From: Heterodera schachtii
Lineage: Eukaryota > Nematoda > Chromadorea > Rhabditida > Heteroderidae
DNA: 64,000 nucleotides
Direction: 5' to 3'
Assembly: GCA_023374025.1 (NCBI GenBank)
Contig: SIJG01000053.1
Coordinates: 806,001 to 870,000, forward strand
Shown: in pieces, positions 24,069 through 51,607 of the stretch
How the letters are laid out: the number at the start of each line of letters is the position of its first letter
Position numbering within the stretch: position 1 is the stretch's first letter
Notes under the pieces: model-generated
Database searches by the model: none
Told to the model about the DNA's origin: nothing
The model's input: only the letters and a program-made list of their open reading frames with translations
Translations under genes and position numbers: made by a program

Positions 24069-27000
24069 TCATTCATTTTGTTCATTTCGCTGCTGCTGAT
24101 TCTGAGCATCGTTCTGTTGTTGGCGCTGTTCCTGCTCATTGTCAGTGCCCAATTCGCCCGTCGCATTGTCAGCTGATGGCCCACCACCGCCGCCACTGTC
24201 AAAACCAATGCGTTGGCGCAATGCTTGGATCAAAGAGTCCAAGCGGGCCTTAATTTTTAAAAATAAAAATGGAAGCAACCAAAGAGTAGTAATTTTTTTT
24301 GTAAAAAAGGTCTCCTTCAAAAAAATTTTTTAAAAACTTTGAGGCCCTAAATTGTCAAATAGCCCAAATATACGCAAAAAACCCGAATTTTTTGAAAAAT
24401 TGTTTCATAGGGTATAATTTGAAGAATGGATCACACACGGAAAATGTTGTCCACCTGTTCCTGGTCGGGAAGCAAAGTGCGCAAGAAAGTGCCGACAAAT
24501 CCCTGCAGCGCGCCATCCATCGCCGGACTGTCCTCGGCATTTAACCCGTGCAATTGCAGCAACTCATCCAAATTCGCCGGTTCGTACCTTTGACGTCGAT
24601 TATCTCTGAAATTCGATAAGTAAATAAAACGTAAATTGGCGTGTACTTTGGCGGACACGGATCGACGACGGTGTTCGGTCCGGACTGTTCGTCCAAAAGT
24701 TGTCTCAATTGGACATCGGACGGACGAATTCCATGCAAAACGCAATGGCGCAACAAATTGGGTGGCAAACCGACGAAACAACGCTTACGGCTAAATTCTA
24801 TAGGATAAAAAGCAATAAGGAAGATTAGGCTAATCAATTATTTAAAAGGAGGAAATTTTCGAAAAATGAAATAACAAAATTGAAAATATTGAGGACTGTG
24901 GATTTTTGAGATTTGAATGAGCAGCCGGGAGAAATTTTTTAAAGGATTTATATCCTATGCTATTTCTCCTTGCATTCTGTGCTCACTTTAGTGCCCATTG
25001 GTCCATCTCTTTTTGTCGCTTCATCAGCCGAGGCAACGCCAAATGCGTCGCGCGCTCCAACCATGCCAAATTGGGACGCCACAATTCCTCGGCAGTGTGG
25101 TGGACGTAAATGTGCGCCAATAGCCGGGAACCGACTGTCTCGCTGAAGAAAGGAATGGATGAAAGACAGTGGAATTTTAAAAGAATTTTGGCATTTCGGA
25201 TAACATTGCGGCGGAGTATCCAAACACTGGCCGAACATTTACAGCCGTAATTTCTGTCTATCCAAAACCGGTTTTGACAATAGACGTAAACTCTTAGGTC
25301 GAAAATGTTGGACTTTTGTCTTGTTCACTCTGTCAGTTGTTCCACTAACCGATAAATGGCAGTTGAGCCCAAATATGAGTTGAAATCGACGGCCGAGTCG
25401 GGCTGGACTTGGAGACGGTCGAGCAATTGGGCGAGTACAAAGGGAAAACGGAGAAGGGCATCTTCAAGCTGAAAAAATGCCAAAACAAAGAATATTCAAA
25501 GAAAGATGAAAACGCACGCATTTTTCCGCTTCTTTCTCGCAGTCGGATTTTATTTTGGCATTCGATTCGTTTGCACACAACGCCAAATGGGCCAACGGAA
25601 GGGAAAAGAGAAAATTGGGCAACAAATCCAAACGCTGTTTTTGTTTAAAGTGGGAGAAAAAGTCAAGCAGAAATTCGGGCGAACGACCCCTGCGTGAAAA
25701 GGAAAATAAATTCAATTTCGGTGTTTCAAAATTGGTATTTAAAAGACAGACTTTAGGGCCAACACGTCGATGACCAAAAGAATGCCCAATGGGTCGCCGA
25801 AGGGATCTTTGGCCAAAATCAATTTGGCAAATTGAAAAGCAGTTTGGAAGCAGCGCCGCTGCAAATGATTGAGCATGTGACGATGGAGCAACAGAAAAAA
25901 GGCACGGTTTTCTCGGCACCCGTAATCCTTAAAAGGGAATAAAAGGAAAAGCGCAGACTAAACTTTGACTTACCAAACGATGGAACGGAGAAAACATTTT
26001 GAAATTGGAAGGAAAGGCACATTCACAGGCGAAAACGCCACGTTCTTAAAAAGGCATGAAACCAATTGAAATGCCAACATTGGATTGCTTAAGAACCAAT
26101 GGCGTCGCGCGCCTTCTGAAAGTCCTCTTGTAAATTGAGCACTTCGGCCAGCGTCAAAAGACTGTCCAAATGGAACGGATTTTGGGCCAAAACGTCGTTC
26201 TGAAATCAGTTTATTGGAAAAACAATGTTAAACATATTCCGACATGGAACTGACCATAATGCCCTCGTGGTCCATCTGTTTTTGGTACATCCAAAAGAGC
26301 TGTTGTTGGTTTTGGTATTGCAAATTGTGGCTGTAACGGAACCACAAAAGTGGCATTTCCGCTTCATTCGAGAGAGTGTCGGAGGAAGTCGCCGTCGACA
26401 TCATTTTTTCGTCATCCAATACCATTTGCAATCCTAAAAAGTGAATTGGCACACTTTTCCAAATATCATTTTTTTCTCGCCAATTTGTTTTGGCGGTGGC
26501 CAATCCCATCGCGGCTTTGTCAGCCGACTTCCGCCCAATTGTGCCGCCCCAATTCGTCTCTGCTGCTGTTGTCCGCCCCGTCGGCGCTGCTCAGCGCCGA
26601 ATGTTCGGCCCAAAAGTCGTCGCAATTCATCGTCCGGGTTCAAACTGCGCAAGTCGACCTGATTGTGAGATGGTGAAAAGGTGTGTTTTTAACAATGAAT
26701 TACTAAAATTTGATTCCGCTGAAAACGGATCAACCGACCTTCAAAAGCCTTTCCAACGGATCATCCACCAAATTAGATTTCTGTGCTGCTTCTTAAATTG
26801 CATCTCAAAATAAATTCACACTCAAAATGCCAAACCGTTTGGTGGCATTGTCTCTTTCGTCGCCATTGGCATTTGTTCTGATGTCCCAATTTCCTTCGCT
26901 TTCTCCGCCTTTGTTCGTTTCTGTTTTTTCGTGCCTTTTCGATTTTTGTTTTTTCCCTCATTTTTCGCCTTCGTTTGTTGTTTACTTTCATTCGTCAAAT

Positions 27001-27340
27001 TTTCCTGCAAATTGTAAAAATTGGATGCATTTCCCTCTTCTTTTGCCTCATTTTCCGTTTCACTATTTGCTTCTGTCGTCTCGTCATTTTGCTCATCATC
27101 GAGAAATGCAACGGCAAATTTGTTGACGCGCGGACTGCTGAACAATCAGAAAAACGAATTGGGAACGATAATTAAGAAAAAGTGTCAATGAGTCATCAAA
27201 AGGTGACGAAAATGAGCCATTAATTTGACAAGGATTGTCACCTCTCCCACCCTGTTCCCCCAAATCCGAACGTGCCTCATTCTCTCTTCCTCTTCACTCT
27301 CTTCGGCACTTGTCCTTCCCGTCGGTTCATTTCCCTCCAT
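24069..27340 (-). CDS. TCF25/NULP1-family protein
   Basis: TCF25 (yeast Rqc1 family) acts with the ribosome quality-control complex; animal members were also described as nuclear repressors. A proposed start at 27340 gives an acidic first exon, then residues with VNKFAVAFLDDE and a Lys-rich tract (KNRKGTKKQKRTK), as in the TCF25 N-terminus. The conserved core follows: DLRSLNPDDELRRLLGRTFG (human RHLNPDTELKRYFG), then SHNLQYQNQQQLFWMYQKQM, FHLDSLLTLAEVLNLQEDFQ, HRHMLNHLQRRCFQTAFQFA, DPFGDPLGILLVIDVLALK, and near 25000-25140 VGSRLLAHIYVHHTAEELW. The tail is Gly/Gln-rich (FDSGGGGGPSADNATGE) and ends at 24069. Core identity is firm; exact joins of the first two exons are not. Confidence 0.85.
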
Positions 27341-27491
27341 TATTTGGAATTGCAATAAAAAAATAGCAAAAAGACAAAATTATCATTTAATTAGTTGGTT
27401 GGAAAATACGTGCAGTAATCTTGACTTTAAATCGAAGGAATAACAAATTAAAAAATTTTTTAAACAAGGACTAGGACAGAAAAAAGGCAGT

Positions 27492-28925
27492 TTAAAGGCC
27501 AAGTTTATGATCACTGAATGCGTTATTAGCTGACAGAAGGCCACCATTTTGGTCGATGGACAATGACAGCGGCGCCCGAAGAATCGAAGAGACGGACAGA
27601 GGGGGAAAAGGACAAATCGGAATGGGGATAGACAGCGGACTGATCAGAGAGAGGAGTAGTGGGCTGATCAGCAGAGGGACAATCGGCCGATGGCACAATG
27701 TCCAAAGAAGCGAGGCACAATCCGCCAAGTTGTCCATGGGAACAAATGATCTGTAAAGGGCTCTTCCATTGACAAAAATAGGCAATTGTTGGTATTTGTT
27801 ACAAGCATTTTCTATTTGTCTCTCCGTTCTTTGACTGACTTTTCCTTGCCGTTTTCCGCGTTCGTCCAACAGAAATCCGTCTCGGAAACCGTCGCGTCCA
27901 TTTTTGTCATCGATTGGTCGGAAGGGCATCAGCCGCCTTCTGACAATGCCAGTGAAATGCGTGCGGGCAACGAGCTCCTGGCCAATGTAACAACCTAAAC
28001 AGAAGCACAAAACTCAAACCAATCCGATGGCAACCGCGGAAGAGACTAACCCTTCTCGAAGCTGATTCCCCCGGTGATGTCGCCGTTCATATTCAGCGGA
28101 ATTTGGTCGACCATTTCTGTTCCTTCGGCCAATCCCCAAGCCAATCGATGACGCAAATACGCAGAGGAAGACGCCTAAATTGGCGATTTTTTATGAAAAT
28201 TTCCAAAGACAAAAAGTTATTTAATTCCACGGGACGGCATTAAAGACCTCGTCATCATGTGCTGTCTCATTTTCAATCTTTCGAATAGCTCTAAAGCCAA
28301 AGCCGGGCACTCGTGGGTCGGCCATCCAATCGGACGAATTTTCAGGGATAGTTGCCTTTTGCTAATTAAAATTAAATAGGAACAATTAAACAAATGAACT
28401 TTTTGCGTCGTTTCCCCTTCAGCATCGAAACGGAAAAGCACAGTTTTGCCCAATAGTGGCTCAATTCCGATCTGTTTGCGTAGCCTAATGTAAATTAAAT
28501 GGCAACAAATGCTGCCAAAAAATTGGCCTCGAAATTAAAGGCGAATTTCAATTTTATTAAATTTTTAATATTCAATTTGGAATGGAAAATGTGAAATTCG
28601 TACCGATACAGCTTCAGTGTTTTTTCAAGCAGTTCGGCCTGTGACTTTTCAGTTTCAAGGACAAAAGTCTCGGCATTTCCGCCGTTGTTGCCACGATAAA
28701 TGAAAAAATCCGCCAAAATGCGTCCCCTAACATTGAGCAGAAAGGAATAAACCAACGGAACATTGTTGAGGGAGCTGAAATTACTGTTGAAGAAAAGAAA
28801 GACGGCTTTTACACTTGCTCCATGTCTTTGGTTGTCAATCCTTGCAAAAACTGTTTGGCACCCGCCCCATGGACCAACAGCAAACTTTTGCTAACCAAAC
28901 GCAGCTGCCGTTGACGCATTAGCAT
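27492..28925 (-). CDS. IBA57 homologue (mitochondrial Fe-S assembly, GcvT/YgfZ fold)
   Basis: IBA57 is a folate-dependent-like protein needed with ISCA1/2 to build mitochondrial 4Fe-4S clusters. The start at 28925 ([17 protein letters not shown]) leads into [20 protein letters not shown], the N-terminal YgfZ motif. The next exon carries [20 protein letters not shown] (family pattern LNxxGRxLxD). Later exons show [20 protein letters not shown] with FEK, joined to [20 protein letters not shown], the diagnostic YgfZ motif K-G-C-Y-x-G-Q-E. The Cys is conserved. The end at 27492 follows a hydrophobic Leu/Ile/Pro-rich tail (about residues 360-400) unlike other IBA57 proteins. It may be a missed intron. 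Confidence 0.85.
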
Positions 28926-29621
28926 CTTTAATCAAAAGAAATGAAAAGAAATTGTTTTTGTTTTGAGTTAAACAGCAAAAATAATTAATGAATTTAAAAA
29001 AGTTTTTTTTCAGTTTTAGCTTTTAAGCAATACAAAAAATTTGGTATTTCATAGGCATAATATGCTTTTACTTATATACATATTAAAATCATTTAAAATG
29101 TTTAGAATGATGAAGAAAAAGAAAGCAGGCAGGAAGAAATAACACGGAAAAAGAGAGATGGGAAGAGAAACAGACAAAATTAGAGCCCAAAAAAGGGCAA
29201 AGGCATCGCCCGCCGTTCCATCCCTCGCTTTTCATCTGCCGCTGCTGCTGCTTCTGCTATTCCTCCATTGTTCTCCCCCCTGGCGCGGTTTTTTCGCCGT
29301 TTGCCCCTCCCCCTCCCCCTTTTTGCGTTCATTGTGCCCTTGGGCAATGGTCGGTCCGTGCCACCGTTTCCCCCTCCCCGCCGCCACTTTCGAATGGCAT
29401 TACTCAGACTTTTGGCCCTTTCCAATGCAAAAATTGGCTTCTCCCTCAAATATTTGTCTAAATTGGTTTTGCGAGTAAATGAAATTAATTTTGTTTATTG
29501 ACAGGCTTTTCCCCTCTCAAATTGCTTTGGTTTTTGTGATTCCATGTCCCAACATTCCTAATTTTTCATTCCGTTCGACCAAATCAATTAAACTTCGCCA
29601 TATCACCAAATTTGCCAAGAA
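28926..29621. other. Divergent intergenic region
   Basis: Lies between the starts of IBA57 (-) and the Alfy-type gene (+), so it is a shared upstream region. A GC-richer patch at 29150-29460 has open frames on both strands, but they are Leu/Pro or Arg/Gly-rich without recognisable domains. I treat it as non-coding. Confidence 0.4.
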
Positions 29622-45196
<15,575 letters not shown>

Positions 45197-46482
45197 CAGC
45201 AATGAGGGGCAGCAGCAGCAGCAACAATCGGCATAAAATAATCGGAAAAATGCCGAAATGGGAGAGCGGGGGGGGGGGGGGCCAACTGACGATTGAAATG
45301 ATGGTTCAATTTTACCTCCCTCCTCCTCCTCCTTCTTTTTTCATTGTTTTTTTGTTGCCAATTTCCGCCACTTTTCGCTTTGGTGCTAAAATATTGAAGA
45401 AATTTATATTTGTTTTGTGTGATCTTCGCTCTTCCAAGTCATTCGTCTGCTGCTGTTGTTACTTATTAATTATTGTGTTTAATTCTCTCCTTTTTTTGTT
45501 TTTAATTCGATTTTTCTCTTTGCCACCGATCTCATTTTTCACATTTTTCTGGAAAGATCGGAAAACATTATTTATTTTTGTGTATAAATTTATGTTTATT
45601 TAAAAAATTTACCGAGAATTAAATATACCAAAATGAATTAATGGACAAATTGTGAAAAATGGGAAAATGAATCATAGAAAATTCAACAAAAATGTGACTG
45701 GGGCCATTCCCTCCCCATTTTTTTGTCCTTTTTCTCATTTTGCCTATAATTTCATTATTAGTGAGAATGTACAACAGACCACGAGAATGTAAAAATGAAT
45801 GCCTAGTAATAATAATAATGATAATAAATACCAGTTTGACTGACACTTTTTTGTCATATTAAATTCGCCCGCCTTTCGCCGCAACAATCGCCGCCCCCCC
45901 CCCCCCCCCGCCCGGCGAATGCGCAAAGTGTCGCCGCTGGTGCCGCCGCCCTCTCCCCTCAAAACGATTTGTTGGTACAGTCAATAAACATTTGGTACAA
46001 AAACCGAACCAACCAAAACCATCCTCAATCATTGATTATACACACAAATAATACGTTGAATGAACGTTGCAACATTAAAATATCATTAACCTTATTATCC
46101 GTGTTATGTCATCCGTCCTTAATTCCAAAGAAAGTCCTTGAAAAGAATTTGCCATCCAAGGACAAATGCAGCATAAAATTACAGCTTTTATACTGCGGAA
46201 GAATCTCATTAAATTACGCATTAAGGCAGAAAATGAAACTTTTTATTTTGTTCTGTTCGATTATTTTTGCGTTAATGCAATTGATTTTGACAGAAACCGA
46301 AGAAAAGGTAAATGTGAAATATATGTATTATTTACTGAAAAGAATGCAAATTATCACTTTTTAATTTTGTGAATCCTCCACCCCTTTGGAGTTTCAAAAA
46401 ATGTACAATTCACAATCCCTTTAAATACTCCTTAATTACTAACCTAATTAGCAATTCAAATTAATCCCTCTCTCACCCCATT
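45197..46482. other. 3' flank of the Alfy-type gene and spacer
   Basis: Begins with CAG-repeat-like sequence (45205-45230), a G-run at 45271-45281 and pyrimidine-rich stretches, then AT-rich spacer with a C-run at 45893-45909. No gene recognised. Confidence 0.4.
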
Positions 46483-46489
46483 TGATCAG

Positions 46490-46777
46490 CGAATCGAAGT
46501 GTTTGGAGAAGAGCGCACAAAAAGAGGAGACGAAGGGAAATGCGTCGACATCAAAGACCAAATCGAAGAAGTGACAATCGAAGGACAGAGAAGGGAAGTG
46601 GCGCTTTTGGAGGTGCGGCGGGGATGGAAAAAGAAGCGAATGACAAAGGGAAAATGGGAAAAAAGAAAAAGAAAAAGGGGAAAAAGGGACAAATCAAAAA
46701 CAAAATGGGAAGGATTGATCACTGATCAGAGACAGGAGAGCAATTTAATAACCAACAACCAATTCAAAAGTACATAA
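46490..46777 (+). CDS. Possible charged exon, unrecognised
   Basis: An open frame preceded by an acceptor-like TTTGATCAG. It starts RIEVFGEERTKRGDEGK and turns into a Lys/Arg-rich tract (KGKWEKRKRKRGKRDKSK). Composition is partly simple-sequence. It may be an upstream exon of the acidic-protein gene to the right, or not coding at all. Confidence 0.25.
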   Translation, partial: RIEVFGEERTKRGDEGKCVDIKDQIEEVTIEGQRREVALLEVRRGWKKKRMTKGKWEKRKRKRGKRDKSKTKWEGLITDQRQESNLITNNQFKST

Positions 46778-46835
46778 GCAAGGGATGAGATCAAAAGGGC
46801 ACAGAGAGAGAGAAGAGAGGGGGGGGGGGGGGGAA

Positions 46836-46861
46836 GGGTCGTTTCGGCGTCGAAACGACCC
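46836..46861. repeat. Perfect hairpin between two poly-G tracts
   Basis: Arms GGGTCGTTTCG and CGAAACGACCC pair perfectly over 11 bases around the loop GCGT. G-runs of about 15 and 14 bases flank it (46819-46833 and 46869-46882). It lies in a gene-poor stretch. Confidence 0.75.
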
Positions 46862-46882
46862 CCAACTCGGGGGGGGGGGGGG

Positions 46883-48015
46883 TCCAACCTTTCCTATACA
46901 TACTTTTTATTTAGGAATTTTTAAGGACGCAATGTTGTTTTTTTAAATGCTAATTTGCTGATTTTATACCTTTTTGAAAAGTTCTCAAAAATCTGTTTAA
47001 AAAACCCAAATTTCCAAATTTATGGCGAATGTTGTTATTGTTTTTCTTTGTGTGACTTTTTCTAAAAATTAAGTGTTTATTTCTTTGATTTTGGTATAAA
47101 ATAAAATGCCATTGAAACAGTGAATTTGTTAGCCTAAATCAACGTCAATTCCGATGTTATCTGCTCACAATTTAACAAAATATTATTTCCAACAAAAAAC
47201 AAAACCAAATTTTATTAATTTTTTTTTATTTTTAAATAAATTCAAATATTAATTTTGAAATTTTTATCTGGGAGCCCAGTTTTTACTCCTCCGTTTTTCC
47301 AACCATTTTCTCTTTTTGTTAAGGGCCCCTGTTTTTCGGAATGTCGGCTCAAATTCGCCCAAGGCGCAAATAAAAGCATTTGGCAAAGAATCAAAGGCAT
47401 TTTTGGCGGCGGTTCGAACAACGAAAAGAAACGGACGGAGGAGGCCAAATGCTTTGTCCAATGCTTTTGTCGATGAATTTCCAAAAGAAAATCGCTTAAT
47501 TAATTAATTAATTAACCAATTAATTAATGGATGACTCACTTAAAATTTCCCATTAAAATTTTTAATATTAATACAAAATTTCTCAATGAACTCAAATTAT
47601 CTCCGAATTTTTCATTTGTTTAGGCGGCGTTAAAAGATAAAAATAAAAAGTGTTTTGATTTTGTCGTCGCATTTTATCATTTCATTGGTGGGAAAGAGAA
47701 GAAAAGGGATAAACAAAAAGTCGCATTCATTCGCAAGAAAATGTTTCATTTGAAAAAGCTGAACAAATCAAAAAAGAGAGTCCCTTTTCAACAAAAAATA
47801 ATAATTTATTCATTTCATTTTTATTGTTTCATTTATTTTAATTTTTTAGTCTTTTGAAATAAAAAGGGAAAATTAATTTAAATATTTATTAATAATAATT
47901 ATTATTATTTAATAATATTATGAACGAAAAACGACAGAAAAAACGCCGCAAACGACGAAGGTTTAGGATAAAATCGCAACATTTGTCAAAAAGTGCCGTC
48001 GGACAGCCCCAAGCG
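46883..48015. other. AT-rich spacer
   Basis: Mostly AT-rich. A 47326-47507 frame (PVFRNVGSNSPKAQIKAFGK on the plus strand) could be an isolated exon, since an acceptor-like TTGTTAAG precedes it, but it overlaps an equally long minus-strand frame and matches nothing I know. Confidence 0.3.
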
Positions 48016-48171
48016 ATGGAACTGATCGACGAAATTCACTCATCCGCCGAAGAAGAAGAAAAGGAAAAGGAAAACGGTGCCGAAGAAGTCGTTTTTGTGT
48101 GCACTTCAACAGCATCAGAAACGGAGGACGAAGCGGACGAAATAGAACAGCAAAGGCAGAGACAGCAGCAG
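48016..48171 (+). pseudogene. Duplicated copy of the first exon of the acidic-protein gene
   Basis: Starts MELIDEIHSSAEE and contains VVFVCTSTASE, paralogous to the exon at 50318-50455 (MELVDEIHSSAEE, VIFMCTSTASE). It ends at a comparable position with a GT donor (CAGCAG|GTGGG). No following exons equivalent to the second copy were found here before a MITE at 48364. It could be an alternative first exon or a leftover duplicate. The reading frame is intact. Confidence 0.55.
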
Positions 48172-48363
48172 GTGGGAGAGAATCAGAGAGGGGAGCAGAG
48201 ACTGTGGGGAAATGAGAGAGCAAAGTGTGATCAGAGTAACTGAGAGGGCACTATCGATTAAAAACTAAAGTGAAAAAATTTAAAAATTGAAAATCGGTCG
48301 AAAATTTTGTAAAAAATGCAAGTAGAAATTTGGCGATTTGTGCTTTTATATACTGTTTTAAAT

Positions 48364-49288
48364 CAGGGCTACCATTGAAAATTTCCCGAAATAAGAACAT
48401 CGCTGGTCAAAAATAAGATTTTAGGGTCAAAAATAAGTACATTTTTTAAAACATGCTTCCAAAATTTAAATCGCATTTTTATTCAACAAAATCAAGCATT
48501 AGCAACATATTTCTCTCCGCCAACTATTTTTCTGAGCAATTCCGGCTTAGAAATGAGAAATTTATATATTTCCGAAAATCAATTTTAAGGTTTTAACAAT
48601 TTTGTCGAAAACATAAGCAATTGGTAATTTCAGTGCATTTAGAATCAAAAAAATCAGATTTTTAACAATTTTTTTCGGCGCATTTTTCCGAAAAATTTTT
48701 GGGTAATTTTTAAGAGAAAAAATAGGATTTTTTGGGGGCCGGCGATGCCGATAGGCGCCGCTGAGGGAAAATTTTAAGAATTTTTAATCAATTTTGTTAG
48801 GAATTAGCCAAATTTTTCAGAAATTTCCTCTTTTAAATGAAAATAAGGTACTACCCTAAATCAGAACATTTCTTATAAATAAGAACAGATACACCCCTGC
48901 TCTAATAGAAGCCGCCGGAAAAATTTGTAATTTTTAATGCGATTTCTTAACGAAGAGGGAGAGGAGAGAGAGATTGAGGAGAGGAGGGGAAAGGAACGAG
49001 AGAAAAAGATAGAGAGGAGATCAGAATCGCAAAAACCAATTTTCTTAATTTAAGCCGTTTATTTAAAAAAAAAATTAAAGGTAGAACGGAGCGGTTGGGA
49101 ACCGCGAAGCGGTTCCCAAGCGCTCGTTTAAAATCTAAATTTCTCTCTGAATCCAAAAAATAAGACTAAAATAAGGACAAAGAGCTTAAATAAGGACAAA
49201 TCTTACAAATAAGAACATTTAAAATTTGTAAGATTTTAACCCTAAAAATAAGGACAAATCTTACAAATAAGGACAAATGGTAGCCCTG
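48364..49288. mobile_element. hAT-like MITE (925 bp) with 8-bp target duplication
   Basis: Ends are CAGGGCTACCATT and its perfect complement AATGGTAGCCCTG with one internal mismatch allowed further in. The 8-bp duplication TTTTAAAT is at 48356-48363 and 49289-49296. Subterminal AATAAGGACAAAT / AATAAGAACAT motifs repeat several times on both sides. It contains a CCGATAGGCGCCG motif related to the GGCGCC...ATCGGCA repeats in the 7343 MITE. No transposase. Confidence 0.87.
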
Positions 49289-49296
49289 TTTTAAAT

Positions 49297-50317
49297 CGAT
49301 TATGTCATGTACAAATGGCCTAGTGGCTAATTTTCAGTCTATATAAATATTTTTTTAATCGTTTTAAATTGAAATTAAAAATTTCCTCCTGCGGCGCTTG
49401 TCGGCCCTTCCTTCCCCAGAATTTTTTTGAAAAATTAGCTCAAAGTCACACCCAAAATTCAAATTTATCATTTTCGAATAATTCTGTTAACAAATCCCAT
49501 TAAATTTTTGCCTTTCGCTACTGCTGTCTGATCACAAATTATGTTTTTAGGTTTGATATTCAAAACTCCGAGAATAGAATTGACCCGAACTCAATTTGTA
49601 CTCTCTTCAGCCTATTTTGGCCTTGAGCGTTACTCGCGGAGTTTCCCCTTTATTTGCGCCTTTCCCCCGAATTGGTCATCGTTTATTAATCGTTTATTAA
49701 TCCTTTTATTCCCAAATCCCCCCCCCCCCCCCCCTCCCCCTCCCTTTATTCTCTCTCTTTTTTTGCCCATTCGTTGTCTTTCCTTTCCATTAATTTCTCT
49801 GTAATTTTTGTTTATTCATTCGGTCATTCGTAGGGCGATTTTCGCAGTTTTTATTTAAGTGTTTTCTTTAAGCTAACTTCGTTTTTTGACGATTTCTAAA
49901 AACATTCCACGAAAATTTAAAATTAAATCTCTTTTTGTGTGAAAAAGCGACCACAACATTTTAATTTAATCCGTTGCGTGACTGAATTTATGTGCAATAT
50001 TTCTTTTTCTCTTCTTTTTTTTTTATATTTTATAATTTTTTTCAATTTTTTTCGTCATTTATTTAAAAAATCCGCCCAAAAAAAACTTTTCCTTGCTATC
50101 ATCTTAAGAAACTTTACGATCAAGCGAAAATGAGACATATTTGTCAGTCTTTTTTTAGTCCATTTCATTTTCTTTCCTTTCGTCCGTTTCATTTCCCTTT
50201 TTCCCCGCGAGGGCGGGAAAAAAAATGCACATTTTGTTGGAAAAAAATAATGCAAATGTTTTATTTATTTATTTATTTATAAACACAATCATTTATTTCA
50301 TCGCATTTGCACAGACA
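49297..50317. other. Spacer before the acidic-protein gene
   Basis: Contains another GCGGCGC..GTCGGCCC motif near 49391, a C-run at 49720-49733 and T-rich stretches. No gene recognised; the upstream exons or promoter of the next gene may lie here. Confidence 0.35.
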
Positions 50318-51431
50318 ATGGAACTCGTCGACGAAATTCATTCATCCGCAGAAGAATTAGGAGAAGAAGAAGAAGAAGAAGTGATTTTTATGTGCACTTC
50401 CACCGCATCAGAAGAGAAGGAAGAAACGCAGCAGCAGAAAAAGAAAGAGCGAAAGGTGAAAAAGGAGGAAAAGCAAAAGGAAAAAGGAAGAGAGAAAGGG
50501 GGAGAAAAACGAGGAGAAAAGAGAGGAAAATGGGAGAGAAAGAGAGTAAAATAGAGGAGAAAAGAGAGGAAAATGGGAGAGAAAGAGAGTAAAATAGAGG
50601 AGAAAAGAGAGGAAAATGGGAGAGAAAGAGAGTAAAATAGAGGAGAAAAGAGAGGAAAATGGGAGAGAAAGAGAGTAAAAATGGGGGAAGAGAGCAAAAA
50701 ATATGCAAATTCTATCTTTAGCTACATATAAAGTTTGTTTGTTTATTTTTTTTATATTTTCAGGAAATTGCATCTGCTCATTGTGAGAATGGCGGCGCTT
50801 TGGTAAAATGCGAAGCAGCGGAAGAGCAGCCAAAGGAACAGCGAATGTGAGGGGAAAAGAGAGGGGGGGGGGGGGGGAGGAAAGACACCCCTTGGCCAAT
50901 GGCCAATGGCATTTTGTTTTCCATGGGTCCAACGGCAGTGGTAACGAAACAAAATAAAAAAAAACCATTAAATTTTCAATATTTTTAAATGAATAATTTA
51001 CCCTTTCCTTTCCCATTTTCAGTTATTTGCCAATGTGTCAGAAGTATTTGCCAACTTTCCCTTTGTTGGACTGTGCCGACTTCGACGGCGCCTTCGATGG
51101 GCCGCCCACCGAAGTGGCGAAATTGTCGGCCGAATTCGCCCGTCAGAATCTCAGCCCCTCCGAACGCGCCAAAGCGATTCTCCGACTCTTTTCCGATTTT
51201 CCCAGGCAAAGCGCGGCGCATTCATTTTTTATTTGTTTTTCATGAAAAATTTCATTAAATGGTAATTTTTGAATGTTTTTTAGTGATCCAACGGACCCTC
51301 GGGACGAATTTGAGGAGGAGGAAAAGCCGACAATTTGTCACCAATTCGTTTGTCCAATGCTTTCCCCGGGAGAAATTGTGGACGACGACAGCGAAAATGA
51401 AATTGAATACATTGGAACAGTGAAAAGATAA
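50318..51431 (+). CDS. Acidic protein of unknown function (183 residues)
   Basis: Four exons in phase (50318-50455, 50764-50846, 51023-51205, 51284-51431). The N-terminus MELVDEIHSSAEE leads into Glu-runs and a Lys/Gln tract. Exon 2 is polar (EIASAHCENGGALVKCEAAE). Exon 3 has the most conserved look: YLPMCQKYLPTFPLLDCADF and NLSPSERAKAILRLFSDFP. Exon 4 is acidic and ends ENEIEYIGTVKR. The third intron has a GC donor (CCCAG|GCAAAG), needed for phase. No signal peptide or known domain. A paralogous first exon lies 2.3 kb upstream. The ATG follows an acceptor-like TTGCACAG, so a further 5' exon is possible. Confidence 0.6.
50521..50688 (+). repeat. 43-bp purine tandem repeat, about four copies
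   Basis: The unit starts GAGAGGAAAATGGGAGAGAA and repeats at 50521, 50564, 50607 and 50650. It lies in the first intron of the acidic-protein gene, shortly after the donor. Confidence 0.8.
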
Positions 51432-51607
51432 ATAAACGAAGTTCTTTCCCTTTGCAACTGTTATAATTGTAATTTTACAGTTTATCATTAATTTATTTCT
51501 TTTGCGATTTAAACATTTTCACTTTTCAAAGTTTGAAAAAAGTATAAAATTAAATGTTGTCAAATGCCTTTTTCGCCATGCCAATCTTTTCTTTGGTCTT
51601 TTATGTT

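Noticed and set aside
29158..29501. Leu/Pro-rich frame between IBA57 and the Alfy gene
   Set aside because: Open on both strands in a GC-rich patch, no partner exon or domain.
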